The notes beneath the pieces were generated by a model, which ran no database searches, was not told where the DNA came from, and saw only the letters and a program-made list of their open reading frames with translations. Positions 27,592-36,424 of a DNA stretch of 43,294 nt are shown one piece after another. Origin of the DNA: an uncultured cyanobacterium (lineage in GTDB: Bacteria; Cyanobacteriota; Cyanobacteriia; Cyanobacteriales; Geitlerinemataceae); NCBI GenBank assembly GCA_937899645.1, contig CALCCD010000087.1:1-43294 (forward strand), written 5' to 3'. Positions within the stretch are counted from its first letter, which is position 1. Each line of letters starts with the position of its first letter. Position numbers and translations under genes: made by a program.

Positions 27592-30378
27592 CTACACCTG
27601 CGGGTAGCGGCGCTGTAAGTAGTCGATCGCGTGTTGACGAGGTGCGATCTTCGCCGAGCCTTCGCCACGATCGAACTCGCCGTCCAACGTGCGATCGCGC
27701 AAATCCGCCAAAATCTCTTTGAAAATCGGCCCCGGCTTGTAGCCCAGTTTCTGCAAATCGCGACCGTTGAGAATCGGGGCGACGTCAGCGAGCTGGGTCA
27801 GATATCGCCAGACGGCGCGGCGCACCGATCGCGCACAGTGCGGTAACAGCAGAAGCAGCGTCGAGCGATCGAAAGCATTCAGTGCGGTGTAGATTTCGCT
27901 GGGTTCGGTGGCGGTGGCGAGGGCGGCGGTGGTGGCGTCGAGCGTGGCGGCGAGATTTTCCAGGCGGGCGATGCTGGGGTCGGAGAGCTGGAGCGATCGC
28001 GCCGTCTGCCCGCGAAACTCAGGCGCGAGGTGGGAGAGCAGCACCTCGAGAATCGCCTGCCAGTGTTCGATTTTGCCCCCCGGATCGAGGCGGCGCAGGG
28101 CGCGATCGCTCAGCCGCACGTTCCACCAGATATTGTGGCTCATCCGCAGCGTTGGGTGGATGCACTGCAACGCCTCCAGGTCGGCGAGCATTAACAGCGC
28201 TGGTTTCCAGTAGTCAGTTTGTAGCAGATATTTCAGCTCGGCTTTGAGGCGGGTTTGCAGCGCGGGGGTGCGCTCGTTTTCGGCTTGCGATCGGGCGTAG
28301 ACACCGGAGCCTATGGCGTGGCGGATATAGCGCTCGGTCTGCGGCTCTAGCGGAAAACCGAGACGGGTCGAGAAGCGAACGGCGCGGTAGATGCGTGTCG
28401 GATCTTCGATAAAGCTATTGGTATGGAGGACGCGGATTTGCCGATCTTTGAGATCGATCGTGCCGCCGAAAAAGTCGAGCAATTTGCCCCGTCTCGGATG
28501 CGTCAGCCGCAGCGCCAAGGCGTTGATCGTAAAGTCGCGCCGATAGAGATCCTGACGGATCGAGCTGGCCTCGACTTCCGGGTTGGCGGCAGGATAGGGG
28601 TAAAACTCAGTGCGGGCGGTGGCGATGTCGATCCACAGCGAGCCCAGCACCGGATCTTTGCGCCAGGTGAGCGCGGCGGTTTGGAACTGGCCGTGAACCT
28701 CCAGCTTTGCGCCGGGATAGCTCTCCTGAATGACCTTGGCGAGTTCGACGCCTGCGCCAACTGTGGCGACAGTGTGAAAACCATCGACGACCATATCGAT
28801 ATCCAGCAGGCCGATTTCCGCCAGGTCAGTCGCGCCATCGCCGTCGATTTCGCGGAATGCCGACAGCAGCAGGTCGCGCACGGCTCCGCCCACGAGGTAA
28901 AGATGCCAGCCCCGCGCTTCGGCGGCTTCGGCCACGCCCTGTAGGAGCGATCGCAGCTTCTCGGGTAGACGGCGCTCCAAGGTTTGCCAGAGCAGAGGCT
29001 CGAGGTCGGCGGCGCGAGTCGGGCGCTTATGAGAAACGCCACGGCGATCGGGCAGGTGGCAAACGGCGGCACTTTCCTGGTGAAGTTCGCGCAGCACGTC
29101 GGTGCGGGTGACGATTCCGACCAGATTGCCGCTATTCAGCACTGGAAGCCGTCCGATATCGTAGGTGACCATCAGCGTCTCGATCTCCGGCAGGGTGGTG
29201 TCGGGTGCGATCGTTTTGAGCTGGGTCGTCATATAGCCCTTAACCGGGGCGTGTTCGAGACGGTGGTGTCGCGCGATATCCAGATCGCGTCGAGAAATAA
29301 TGCCCACTAGCGTGTCGGTGTCGTCCACCACCGACAGGCCAGAGTGGCCGTAGCGCAGCAGGATGCGGTGGGCTTCGCCGATCGCGGTGTTAGGGCGGAT
29401 CGTCCGCACGGGCGACGACATCAGATCGCGAGCGGTGGGCGGTTGGGGGATATTTGCGATGAGGCGATCGAGCAATGTCTCCAACGTCGCCGCCGGATCG
29501 GTGGTGTCAATTTGAGCGGCGGCAGCTTTGGCGTGACCACCACCGCCGAACTCGCGAAACATCTCGTTGAGGTCAGTGTTGGGGATGCGCGATCGCCCGA
29601 TCGCGCTGAAGCGATCTCCACCGGACTTCGTCTGATAAACGTGGCCGAGAATTAGCGCGTCGCTGTCGGTCAGCTCGAGCAGCCGCGTTGCCAGTCCCGC
29701 CAGTCCCGACACGTAGCGATCGGTTTCCAGCAATACCGCACCGACGGTGTAGCCGCGAACGTCGCGTGATTCGACGCGATCGAGTGCCGCCGAAAGCAGC
29801 GTTTGCAGCTCGTCACTGAGGCCGGGTTCGATGTATTGCGCGACGACGGCCTGGTTTGCGCCCTGCTGCATCAGCCACGCCAAGGCGGAGGCGTCGCGTG
29901 CGGTGGCGCGATCGTAGCTGAGCGAGCCGGTATCGACGTGGATCGCCAAGGCCATCACGGTAGCTTCGCGGACGGTGGGTGCGACGTTGGCTGCTTGGAG
30001 TTGTTCGACGATTAGGGTGGTGGTGGCTCCGATGTCGGAAACCTGTCGATCGGTGGCGGGGATGTCGCTGGTGATGCCCAGGTGGTGGTCGAAGACTTCG
30101 ACGGCCTCGAGGTGCGGCAAATCTAGCCACTCGGCGGCTTTGCCAAGGCGGCTGCGGCTCTGGGTATCGACGATCGCGATCTTGCGAATCTCGTCGGGCA
30201 CGACGGAGCGGCGCTCGATGAGCGGATACTCGTCGCGGTGCAGCCGCAGGAAGGTTTCGACGCCGGGATGGGCTCCGCCGCTGAGGACGATCCGCGCGCC
30301 GGGGCGTAGCTTTGCGAGGCCGATGGCGGCACCGAGGCTATCGAAGTCGACGGTGGTGTGGCAGAGGATTAGATCCAC
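27592..30378 (-). CDS. DHH phosphoesterase - CBS - tRNA nucleotidyltransferase fusion
   Basis: A 928-residue multidomain protein of the cyanobacterial type. A DHH phosphoesterase (1-200) has TTVDFDSLGAAIG and DHH at 97-99; DHHA1 ends in FGGGGHAKAAAAQI (277-290). Two CBS domains follow (about 318-370 and 380-430), which may sense adenylates. The class-II nucleotidyltransferase begins at 493 (LYLVGGAVRDLLLS) with catalytic D526 and D528 (LLDIDMVVDG), RRDFTINALAL, and the helical tRNA-binding part (RIYRAVRFSTRLGF). Such proteins add A (or CCA) to tRNA 3' ends; the DHH part may degrade short oligonucleotides or pAp. All catalytic motifs appear intact. GTG start, only 2 bp after the Uma2 stop, so probably cotranscribed and coupled. 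Confidence 0.93.
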   Translation of the reverse strand: MDLILCHTTVDFDSLGAAIGLAKLRPGARIVLSGGAHPGVETFLRLHRDEYPLIERRSVVPDEIRKIAIVDTQSRSRLGKAAEWLDLPHLEAVEVFDHHLGITSDIPATDRQVSDIGATTTLIVEQLQAANVAPTVREATVMALAIHVDTGSLSYDRATARDASALAWLMQQGANQAVVAQYIEPGLSDELQTLLSAALDRVESRDVRGYTVGAVLLETDRYVSGLAGLATRLLELTDSDALILGHVYQTKSGGDRFSAIGRSRIPNTDLNEMFREFGGGGHAKAAAAQIDTTDPAATLETLLDRLIANIPQPPTARDLMSSPVRTIRPNTAIGEAHRILLRYGHSGLSVVDDTDTLVGIISRRDLDIARHHRLEHAPVKGYMTTQLKTIAPDTTLPEIETLMVTYDIGRLPVLNSGNLVGIVTRTDVLRELHQESAAVCHLPDRRGVSHKRPTRAADLEPLLWQTLERRLPEKLRSLLQGVAEAAEARGWHLYLVGGAVRDLLLSAFREIDGDGATDLAEIGLLDIDMVVDGFHTVATVGAGVELAKVIQESYPGAKLEVHGQFQTAALTWRKDPVLGSLWIDIATARTEFYPYPAANPEVEASSIRQDLYRRDFTINALALRLTHPRRGKLLDFFGGTIDLKDRQIRVLHTNSFIEDPTRIYRAVRFSTRLGFPLEPQTERYIRHAIGSGVYARSQAENERTPALQTRLKAELKYLLQTDYWKPALLMLADLEALQCIHPTLRMSHNIWWNVRLSDRALRRLDPGGKIEHWQAILEVLLSHLAPEFRGQTARSLQLSDPSIARLENLAATLDATTAALATATEPSEIYTALNAFDRSTLLLLLPHCARSVRRAVWRYLTQLADVAPILNGRDLQKLGYKPGPIFKEILADLRDRTLDGEFDRGEGSAKIAPRQHAIDYLQRRYPQV

Positions 30379-30380
30379 GC

Positions 30381-30947
30381 TTAGCGCTCGGGAACGGTGG
30401 TGTCTTCGTAAATATCGGCCAAGGCGATCGCGCAGTCGAGACTCGCAAGCTGAATTGGTTCGCTGGCGGGCGCGAGGCTCCAGTCGCCGCGATCGTCTTT
30501 TTGGAAGACCTCGACCTGTTGGCGATCGGTGGAGACGAGAATGTATTCACAGAGGCTGGGATTGGCACGGTAGTCGGCAAACTTTTCCGTGCGGTCGTAG
30601 CGCTCGGTACTGGGCGACAGCACTTCGACGATGAGCGTGGGGTGATTGATGTACTGCTCGTCGTTTGGCCGATCGCGATCGTCGCAAGTCACGACTACGT
30701 CGGGATAGTAAAACGCATTGCTCGCTTCAACGCGAGTTTTCATCCCTTCCACAAACGCACGGCAACCCGATCCACGCAGACGTGGCGCAATCGCCATGAG
30801 AAAGTTGGTGGAGATCGCGTGATGGTTGCGCGTACCGCCCGTCATCGCGAAGACTTCACCGTCACGGTACTCGTGACGCATGGGGCTGAGTTCTTCGGCG
30901 GCGAGATAGTCCTCGGGCGTGATGTAGAGCGGATCGGTTGCAATCAT
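30381..30947 (-). CDS. Uma2 family (DUF820) nuclease-fold protein
   Basis: A 188-residue member of the abundant cyanobacterial Uma2/DUF820 family with a restriction-endonuclease-like fold. Motifs are ITPEDYLAAEE, HEYRDGEVFAMTGGTRNHHAI, YYPDVVVTC (D83) and LIVEVLSPSTERYDRTEKFADY (E108; the usual Lys is replaced by Leu-Ser as in the family). Biological role is unknown, with mobile-element or restriction links proposed for the fold. Upstream of the DHH-CCA gene on the same strand and 2 bp away, an unexpected partner. ATG start with a weak Shine-Dalgarno. Confidence 0.9.
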   Translation of the reverse strand: MIATDPLYITPEDYLAAEELSPMRHEYRDGEVFAMTGGTRNHHAISTNFLMAIAPRLRGSGCRAFVEGMKTRVEASNAFYYPDVVVTCDDRDRPNDEQYINHPTLIVEVLSPSTERYDRTEKFADYRANPSLCEYILVSTDRQQVEVFQKDDRGDWSLAPASEPIQLASLDCAIALADIYEDTTVPER

Positions 30948-31121
30948 CAGTGGTGACTCTGGTTAGCACTTTGAGTTTAAAGCCAGCCGTCGCGATCCCG
31001 GTGCAAACGCTTCAGCAATCCAGCAGAAGATTTTGACCTTACAGCCTTGTCACGCTTTGGTTGTACCTTGCGTGTCACGATCGGGATCGATAGCGTTATT
31101 GCCATGAGGTTGTATCCTGCG

Positions 31122-31541
31122 ATGACTCTAATCTTCGAGCTGTTGCTGTCACGCCGACCTGTTTCCGCACAAGGAACGAGTAAGGCGAGCCGTAGGAATA
31201 AACGTGCTTGGCAAGACTACATTCGCGAAGAAGCACGGCAAAGCTGGACGCAAGCCCCTATTGCCGATCGAGCGCTTCGTTTTACGGTCGTCTACCTGTG
31301 CAATGGCACTCCAGGTGACATCAACAACATAATCAAGCCCATACAAGATGCACTCAATGGCTTGGTTTATGTTGATGATGGCCTAGTTCGAGATGTGAAC
31401 GGCCACATGCGACTACTTTCGGAGCCGATTGACGTCGCCAGTTTACCGGAGATCTTGAGAAACGCCGTTCTAGAGCGTTTGGAGTGTGTCTACATTAGGG
31501 TAGAAGAGTCGTCGGAACTCAATTCGGAGATGAAGCGATGA
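31122..31541 (+). CDS. RusA-like endodeoxyribonuclease with altered active site
   Basis: A 139-residue protein of the RusA Holliday-junction resolvase family. The pattern FELLLSRRPVSAQG (N-terminal beta-strand and loop), LRFTVVYLCNG, then GDINNIIKPIQDALNGLVYVDDGLVRDV is the RusA core. In RusA the metal ligands read D-x-D-N-x-x-K; here the second Asp is Asn (GDINNIIK), while the later Asp-Asp (VYVDD) is retained. It may have altered or lost cleavage. The start is uncertain: ATG at 31122 and at 31104 are both possible, with ATGAGG 12 bases before the first. The 3' end overlaps the next gene by ATGA, giving coupling. Base composition is A+T-richer than flanking DNA. Confidence 0.8.
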   Translation: MTLIFELLLSRRPVSAQGTSKASRRNKRAWQDYIREEARQSWTQAPIADRALRFTVVYLCNGTPGDINNIIKPIQDALNGLVYVDDGLVRDVNGHMRLLSEPIDVASLPEILRNAVLERLECVYIRVEESSELNSEMKR

Positions 31542-32218
31542 GCATTCTCACAAGGGGCGAGCAAGCAGTTCGTGAAGTCGCCAGCGAACTCGAGCGGCAG
31601 GGCTATCGTGTGATTTTCGCACCTGAGTCTTCTCTAATCCCATTTGACCTTGAAGGATATCGACCTGATTTACTTGCAACTCGTGACGATGAGAATGCAA
31701 TTGTAGAGGTCAAAACTAGACGCAAGTTCAGCACGATCGAACGCTACAAGCAAATCGCTGAAATTGTCGGTCGTCATCCCAACTGGCGCTTTCTGATGCT
31801 GACAATCGATAGTGAGGATAGGCTGCAAGATGGTGTGATTTGCAATGACAGCGGCACTGCCAGTATGAAGTCCTTGTCCTCAGTCAGCATCCTCAACGAG
31901 CTTAATGACCTCATTGCCGGTCAGAGCTACAGATTCTCTCTGCCGTACCTTTGGATGCTCTACATTAAAGCCGTGCGGGCGATCGGGCATAGCTTAAATA
32001 TTCCAATGGACGTTAACTCCGATCGCAGTGTCCTGGACTACATGTACTCGCTTGGCGAAATTTCCATGGAGGAGTTCGACTGGGCGTTGGGCTTTTGGAA
32101 GTTGCGCAATGAGGCCGTCCACAATCTGAACTTCAGCATCGACCGAAACGAAGTCGAGGAACTTTACCATCGCGTTAAAGAGAAACTCGACGAAGCGGCT
32201 ACAGCACCAGCATCCTAA
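31538..32218 (+). CDS. PD-(D/E)XK nuclease fused to HEPN-like domain
   Basis: A 226-residue two-domain protein. The N-terminal half (1-95) has a PD-(D/E)XK arrangement: alpha helix (GEQAVREVASELERQGYRVI), GYRPDLLAT (D44), then AIVEVKTR (E57, K59), and YKQIAEIVGRHPNWRF. The C-terminal half (about 130-220) is all helical with RNEAVH at R190-H195, the RX4H motif of HEPN ribonucleases, in a helix (FDWALGFWKLRNEAVHNLNF). Both active sites are intact by eye. Known REase and HEPN proteins often act in restriction, abortive infection or toxin-antitoxin roles; here that is inference. It overlaps the RusA-like gene by 4 bp and its stop overlaps the stop of dnaK. I do not recognise a named system. Confidence 0.75.
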   Translation: MSILTRGEQAVREVASELERQGYRVIFAPESSLIPFDLEGYRPDLLATRDDENAIVEVKTRRKFSTIERYKQIAEIVGRHPNWRFLMLTIDSEDRLQDGVICNDSGTASMKSLSSVSILNELNDLIAGQSYRFSLPYLWMLYIKAVRAIGHSLNIPMDVNSDRSVLDYMYSLGEISMEEFDWALGFWKLRNEAVHNLNFSIDRNEVEELYHRVKEKLDEAATAPAS

Positions 32219-34299
32219 AACCAGTCGTCCTCGTCGCCCCAATCTTCATCGTAGGCATTCGTCCGCCCGATCCGCGACGGGCGGCTGCGATCGTCAAGGC
32301 GACCGGCAGGCCGATCGCGGCGCGGTGGACGAGTCGGCAGACCGTATCCACCGTTGTCGTAGGGCCGCTCGTCATAGCTCGGACGACCCATGCGCGACGG
32401 GCGCTCCTCAAAGCCGAAATTCGGGTCGTCGTCGCCGCTGAACGTCTTGCGGATGCTCTCGAAGATGCCCTCATCCTCTTCGCCGAGAAATTCCGACACC
32501 TCGCGGTTTAGCTCGTACATCGCATCCTGGAGGCTGGCCGAGTTGAGGTCGATGCCGCGCTCGTCGTTGCGGCTGAGGCTGTCGCGTAGCTCCTGGACGA
32601 GGATATCGATGCGGCGGCGCTGCCCTTGGGCGAATTGGAGGCCGAAATCGAGGGCAACCGATCGCAATTCCCGCTCGGCGCGGGTCGCCAGGGCTTCGGC
32701 GCGGTTGCGGCGATCGATCTTCTCGCGGCGCAGGCGATCGTCGTCGGCGAAGTCTTCGGCCTGCTGGATGGCTTGGCCGATTTCCTGCTCCGTCAGCGTC
32801 GAGGCTCCCTGGATCGTGACGCTTTGCTCGCGACCGGTGGAGCGATCGAGGGCACTCACCTGCAGGATGCCGTTGGCGTCGATATCGAACGAGACCTGTA
32901 CCTGGGGGATGCCGCGCGGCGCGGGGGGAATGCCCGAGAGCTTGAAGCGACCGAGGGATTTGTTGTCCTCCGCCATCTCGCGCTCGCCCTGGGCGACGTG
33001 GACTTCGACTTGGCTCTGATTGTTTTCCGAAGTCGAGAACACGTCCGATCGCCGTACCGGAATCGTCGTATTGCGCGGGATCAGCTTTTTCATCACGCCG
33101 CCGATCGTCTCTAAACCGACCGACAGCGGCGTCACGTCTAGCAGCAAAACGTCAGACACCTCGCCTTCGAGGATGCCCGCCTGAATCGCAGCACCGACCG
33201 CGACGACCTCATCGGGGTTGACGTTCTGGTTGGCCTGCTTGCGAATCAGTGCTTCTACCAAGTTCTGCACCATTGGCATTCGGGTCGAACCGCCCACCAA
33301 AACGACTTCATCGATGTCGCGCGGGTGCAGTTCGGCATCGAGAACGGCTTGCTTGATGGGAATTCGCAGGCGGCGCACCAGGTCGTCGCACATCGACTCG
33401 AACTCGCCGCGCGCCAGGCGGGTTTCGATATGCTGCGGGCCTTCTTCGGTGGCGGTGATAAAGGGCAGGTTGATATCGGTAATGCCGACGCCGCTGAGTT
33501 CGATTTTGGCTTTTTCGGCGGCTTCGTTGAGGCGCTGGAGCGACTGACGATCGCGCCGCAAATCCACGCCAACCCGCTCGAGAAACGCTTCGGCCAGCCA
33601 ATCGACGATCTTCTTATCGAAGTCGTTACCGCCGAGCTGGGTGTCGCCGCTGGTCGATCGCACCTCAAAGACGCCGTCACCCACTTCCAAGACGGAGACA
33701 TCAAACGTGCCGCCGCCGAGATCGACCACGAGGATTGTCTGGCTGCGGGCGTTCTCCATGCCGTAGGCCAGCGATGCGGCGGTCGGCTCGTTGAGGATGC
33801 GCTTGATATCGAGTCCGGCGATGCGTCCGGCGTCGCGGGTGGCCTGCCGCTGGGAGTCGTTGAAATACGCCGGAACGGTAACGACGGCTCCAGTGACTTC
33901 TTCGCCCAGGTAGCGCTCGGCTTCATCGACCATTTTGCGGAGGATCATCGCCGAGATTTCTTCGGGAGCGAAGTCCTTACGCATCCGGGGGCAGGCGACT
34001 TTGACGTTGTTGTACTCGTCGCGGCGGATCGTATACGGCACGCGCTTGGAGACTTCATCCAGCTCGGCGTACTTGCGACCCATAAATCGCTTGACAGCAA
34101 AGAACGTGTTTTGGGGGTTGAGGACGGCTTGGCGACGGGCGAGCTGGCCGACGAGGCGCTCGCCGTCTTTGCTGAAGCCGACGACGGAGGGCGTCGTGCG
34201 GGTTCCTTCGGAATTGGCGATCGCGATCGGTTTGCCGCCTTCCATGACGGCGACGACTGAGTTCGTCGTTCCGAGGTCAATGCCAACTACTTTTCCCAT
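32215..34299 (-). CDS. dnaK: DnaK-type Hsp70 chaperone (cyanobacterial DnaK1/DnaK3-like paralogue)
   Basis: A 694-residue Hsp70. The ATG at 34299 gives [24 protein letters not shown], the ATPase phosphate loop. [43 protein letters not shown] and [14 protein letters not shown] are the family blocks. The linker is [24 protein letters not shown] in place of TTNSCV and the long [18 protein letters not shown] phrase suggest DnaK1/DnaK3 rather than the DnaK2 type. The C-terminal 90 residues are charged, low complexity and acidic ([22 protein letters not shown], ending WGDEDDWF), a known feature of some cyanobacterial paralogues. No dnaJ or grpE is adjacent. An upstream extension to 34389 is rejected for lack of similarity. 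Confidence 0.94.
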   Translation of the reverse strand: MGKVVGIDLGTTNSVVAVMEGGKPIAIANSEGTRTTPSVVGFSKDGERLVGQLARRQAVLNPQNTFFAVKRFMGRKYAELDEVSKRVPYTIRRDEYNNVKVACPRMRKDFAPEEISAMILRKMVDEAERYLGEEVTGAVVTVPAYFNDSQRQATRDAGRIAGLDIKRILNEPTAASLAYGMENARSQTILVVDLGGGTFDVSVLEVGDGVFEVRSTSGDTQLGGNDFDKKIVDWLAEAFLERVGVDLRRDRQSLQRLNEAAEKAKIELSGVGITDINLPFITATEEGPQHIETRLARGEFESMCDDLVRRLRIPIKQAVLDAELHPRDIDEVVLVGGSTRMPMVQNLVEALIRKQANQNVNPDEVVAVGAAIQAGILEGEVSDVLLLDVTPLSVGLETIGGVMKKLIPRNTTIPVRRSDVFSTSENNQSQVEVHVAQGEREMAEDNKSLGRFKLSGIPPAPRGIPQVQVSFDIDANGILQVSALDRSTGREQSVTIQGASTLTEQEIGQAIQQAEDFADDDRLRREKIDRRNRAEALATRAERELRSVALDFGLQFAQGQRRRIDILVQELRDSLSRNDERGIDLNSASLQDAMYELNREVSEFLGEEDEGIFESIRKTFSGDDDPNFGFEERPSRMGRPSYDERPYDNGGYGLPTRPPRRDRPAGRLDDRSRPSRIGRTNAYDEDWGDEDDWF

Positions 34300-34800
34300 A
34301 GCTTGTGTGGTGGGCGATCGCCGAAGGAGGTGAGGTTCTGGGGCTGTCGATCGCGGCGGAATTTCAAACCGAACGCGGATCCGACGCAACTGATATTACC
34401 AACTAATTTTACGGGCAATGTTGCGGACGTGCGGTGCGGCCTTCCGGCGGGCGCGCGACTGGCAGGCGGGGCAGGCGCGACGACAGCGAATATCCCGCAC
34501 CGATTCGATCGCCAAAGCCTCGCTCGGAGCCGTTCGCGGTGTTTGGAGGTAACAGTCGGCAAAGATCGTGGTTTTCGTCGCGCAGCCCTCCCGGCAGCTC
34601 CGATCGTTCGCGCTGCGGCGGAGCCGGATTCGATCGCGGCTCTGTGGAGATTCGGATATGAGATATTAGGGGCAGTCTACGGCGCAACACTGCCGCAAAA
34701 ATCCGGACGCGGTGCGCTCGATGCTGGCCCTGGCGAGACTTCCGGGCGATCGCCTCCATCCGCTCCCCCACCTCCAGTCCTCTCTCGTGCGAGCTGTTCT
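34300..34800. other. 500-bp divergent region of dnaK and a small gene
   Basis: The stretch holds the dnaK promoter side (A+T-rich 34385-34420, with minus-strand TAAAAT and TAATAT as possible -10 elements). It also has G+C-rich sequence without family-like coding, and a short hairpin GGCAGT-N12-ACTGCC (34672-34695). No CIRCE-like site was found upstream of dnaK. Confidence 0.4.
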
Positions 34801-35130
34801 ATGGATTCCGATCGTCGTGAATTGAGTTTGGCCGAACACTGCCAAGAGATCGAGAAACGCGTCGAAGCCAGCAGGGCCGACTGCAAAGGCGACACGACGG
34901 CACTGCTGGCGTTACTCCGCACCCTCGAAGGGCTTCACCGCCAGGTTTTTGAAGAAGATTTCGTTCCCAGTCTGCCCAACAGCCGTCAGCCGCTCTACGC
35001 CCTGCTGCGCGAGATGGAAGCCGAGGGCGGCTGGCCGTATATCCCGAAGATGCGGATCTACGAGCTAATCGACTACCTCAACGCCCAAGCCCAGGCGGAA
35101 GAGGCCACCGAGCCGGACGAGGACGTATAG
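34801..35130 (+). CDS. Conserved small helical protein, function unknown
   Basis: A 109-residue soluble, mostly helical, acidic protein (MDSDRRELSLAEHCQEIEKRVEASRADCKGDTTALLALLRTLEGLHRQVFEEDF). It has a recognisably conserved C-terminal block LPNSRQPLYALLREMEAEGGWPYIPKMRI and an acidic tail. I recall similar cyanobacterial proteins without a function. No signal peptide or metal site. Its ATG lies at 34801; a longer frame upstream to 34303 has no family-like content. The chromate transporter gene starts 17 bp after it on the same strand, so they may be cotranscribed. Confidence 0.75.
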   Translation: MDSDRRELSLAEHCQEIEKRVEASRADCKGDTTALLALLRTLEGLHRQVFEEDFVPSLPNSRQPLYALLREMEAEGGWPYIPKMRIYELIDYLNAQAQAEEATEPDEDV

Positions 35131-35146
35131 ACAAAATGGAGGCAAG

Positions 35147-36382
35147 ATGGCATCCCGATTGACGGAACTGTCGCGCTTATTTTTGCGGCTGGGTGCGGTG
35201 GGCTTTGGTGGCCCCCAAGCACACATCGCCATGCAAAACGACGAGGCGGTGTCGCGGCGCGGCTGGCTGACACCGGAGGAGTTCGCCCAGGGCTTGGCAG
35301 TGTGCGAGATGCTGCCGGGGCCTGCCTCGACGCAGATGGGCATTTATATTGGCTACGTGCGCGCTGGGGCGATCGGGGCGCTGGCGGCAGGGCTGAGCTT
35401 TATCGCACCCGCGTTCCTTATCGTCGTGGCGCTGTCCTGGGGGTACTTTCAGTTTCAGGGCGTGCCACAGCTCGACGCGCTGTTTTTGGGGATCTTTCCG
35501 GTGGTCGTGGCGATCGTCGCGGCCTTCTGCTGGAAGCTGAGCAAAAAGGCGATAAAGCATCCGTCGCACTGGGCGATCGTGCTGGGGGCATTTGGACTGT
35601 CGGCATTTGCGTCGCTGGGCGTGCCGTGGATTTTCGCGATCGCGGGCGTGGTCGGGCTGGCGCTGTCGGTGATGCTGCAAGCTGCGGGCTCGGGTAGTTC
35701 GGGTAAATCGGGCGCGTGGCTGTTGCCGGTTCCGGCGTGGCAGGCGCTGGCGAATTTTCCCGTAAGTGTTTCGACAGGCGTTTCGCCGGAGGTGCTGGCG
35801 ATCGGTAGCTTTTGGGGCCGCGATCGTATTGCCGAATTTGCCCTACCGCTGGCGGGCTTTTTCCTGAAGGCAGGCAGCGCGATTTTTGGCGGTGGTCTGA
35901 CGATTATCCCGCTGCTGGAGTTCGAGGTGGTGGAGCGTTTCCACTGGCTGACGCTGGATGAGTTTGTCAGCGGGGTGGCGATCGGGCAGCTTTCGCCGGG
36001 GCCGGTGGTGTTGACGGCGGCGTTTGTGGGCTACAAGGTGGCGGGCGTGTTGGGGGCGCTGGTCTCGGCGGTGGCAATCTTTACGCCGTCGTTTGGCTTC
36101 ATTATCCTGGCTGCGCCGTTGCTGCGCCGATTGACGCAAAACCCTTGGGTGAAGGCATTTTTGCAGGGGGTGACGCCTGCGGTGTTAGGGACGATCGCGG
36201 CGTCGATGTTGCCGCTGGCGCGATCTGCGTTCGTGTTGCCGTCGTTGGTGGCATCGGTATTCGCCGTGGCGATCGGGGTGGTGGCGTTGGTGGCGGTGAT
36301 TCGGTTTAAGACGCCGACTTGGGTTTTGGTTCCGGGTGGGGCGGTGTTGGGACTGGTGTTTGGGGCGTTGGGGTTGGCGTGA
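35147..36382 (+). CDS. chrA: Chromate transporter, two-domain (ChrA family)
   Basis: Membrane protein of the CHR superfamily. A 411-residue, long-chain form with two homologous halves. The N-terminal half has SRLFLRLGAVGFGGPQAHIAMQNDE and GLAVCEMLPGPASTQMGIYIGY. The C-terminal half has FFLKAGSAIFGGGLTIIPLLEFEVV and FVSGVAIGQLSPGPVVLTAAFVGY, the duplicated GFGGP/FGGG and LPGP/SPGP motifs. About ten transmembrane helices are visible. Known members export chromate against a proton gradient; the true substrate here is unproven. ATG is preceded by GGAGG (35138-35142), the best Shine-Dalgarno in this part. Confidence 0.9.
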   Translation: MASRLTELSRLFLRLGAVGFGGPQAHIAMQNDEAVSRRGWLTPEEFAQGLAVCEMLPGPASTQMGIYIGYVRAGAIGALAAGLSFIAPAFLIVVALSWGYFQFQGVPQLDALFLGIFPVVVAIVAAFCWKLSKKAIKHPSHWAIVLGAFGLSAFASLGVPWIFAIAGVVGLALSVMLQAAGSGSSGKSGAWLLPVPAWQALANFPVSVSTGVSPEVLAIGSFWGRDRIAEFALPLAGFFLKAGSAIFGGGLTIIPLLEFEVVERFHWLTLDEFVSGVAIGQLSPGPVVLTAAFVGYKVAGVLGALVSAVAIFTPSFGFIILAAPLLRRLTQNPWVKAFLQGVTPAVLGTIAASMLPLARSAFVLPSLVASVFAVAIGVVALVAVIRFKTPTWVLVPGGAVLGLVFGALGLA

Positions 36383-36424
36383 TGGATGCGATCGGCCGGA
36401 CGATTCTCGCGGTTTTTTCGACCT

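Noticed and set aside
34300-34800. Open frame upstream extending the small gene at 34801
   Set aside because: It overlaps the dnaK leader and encodes Arg/Ala-rich sequence without similarity; the ATG at 34801 fits the conserved protein.
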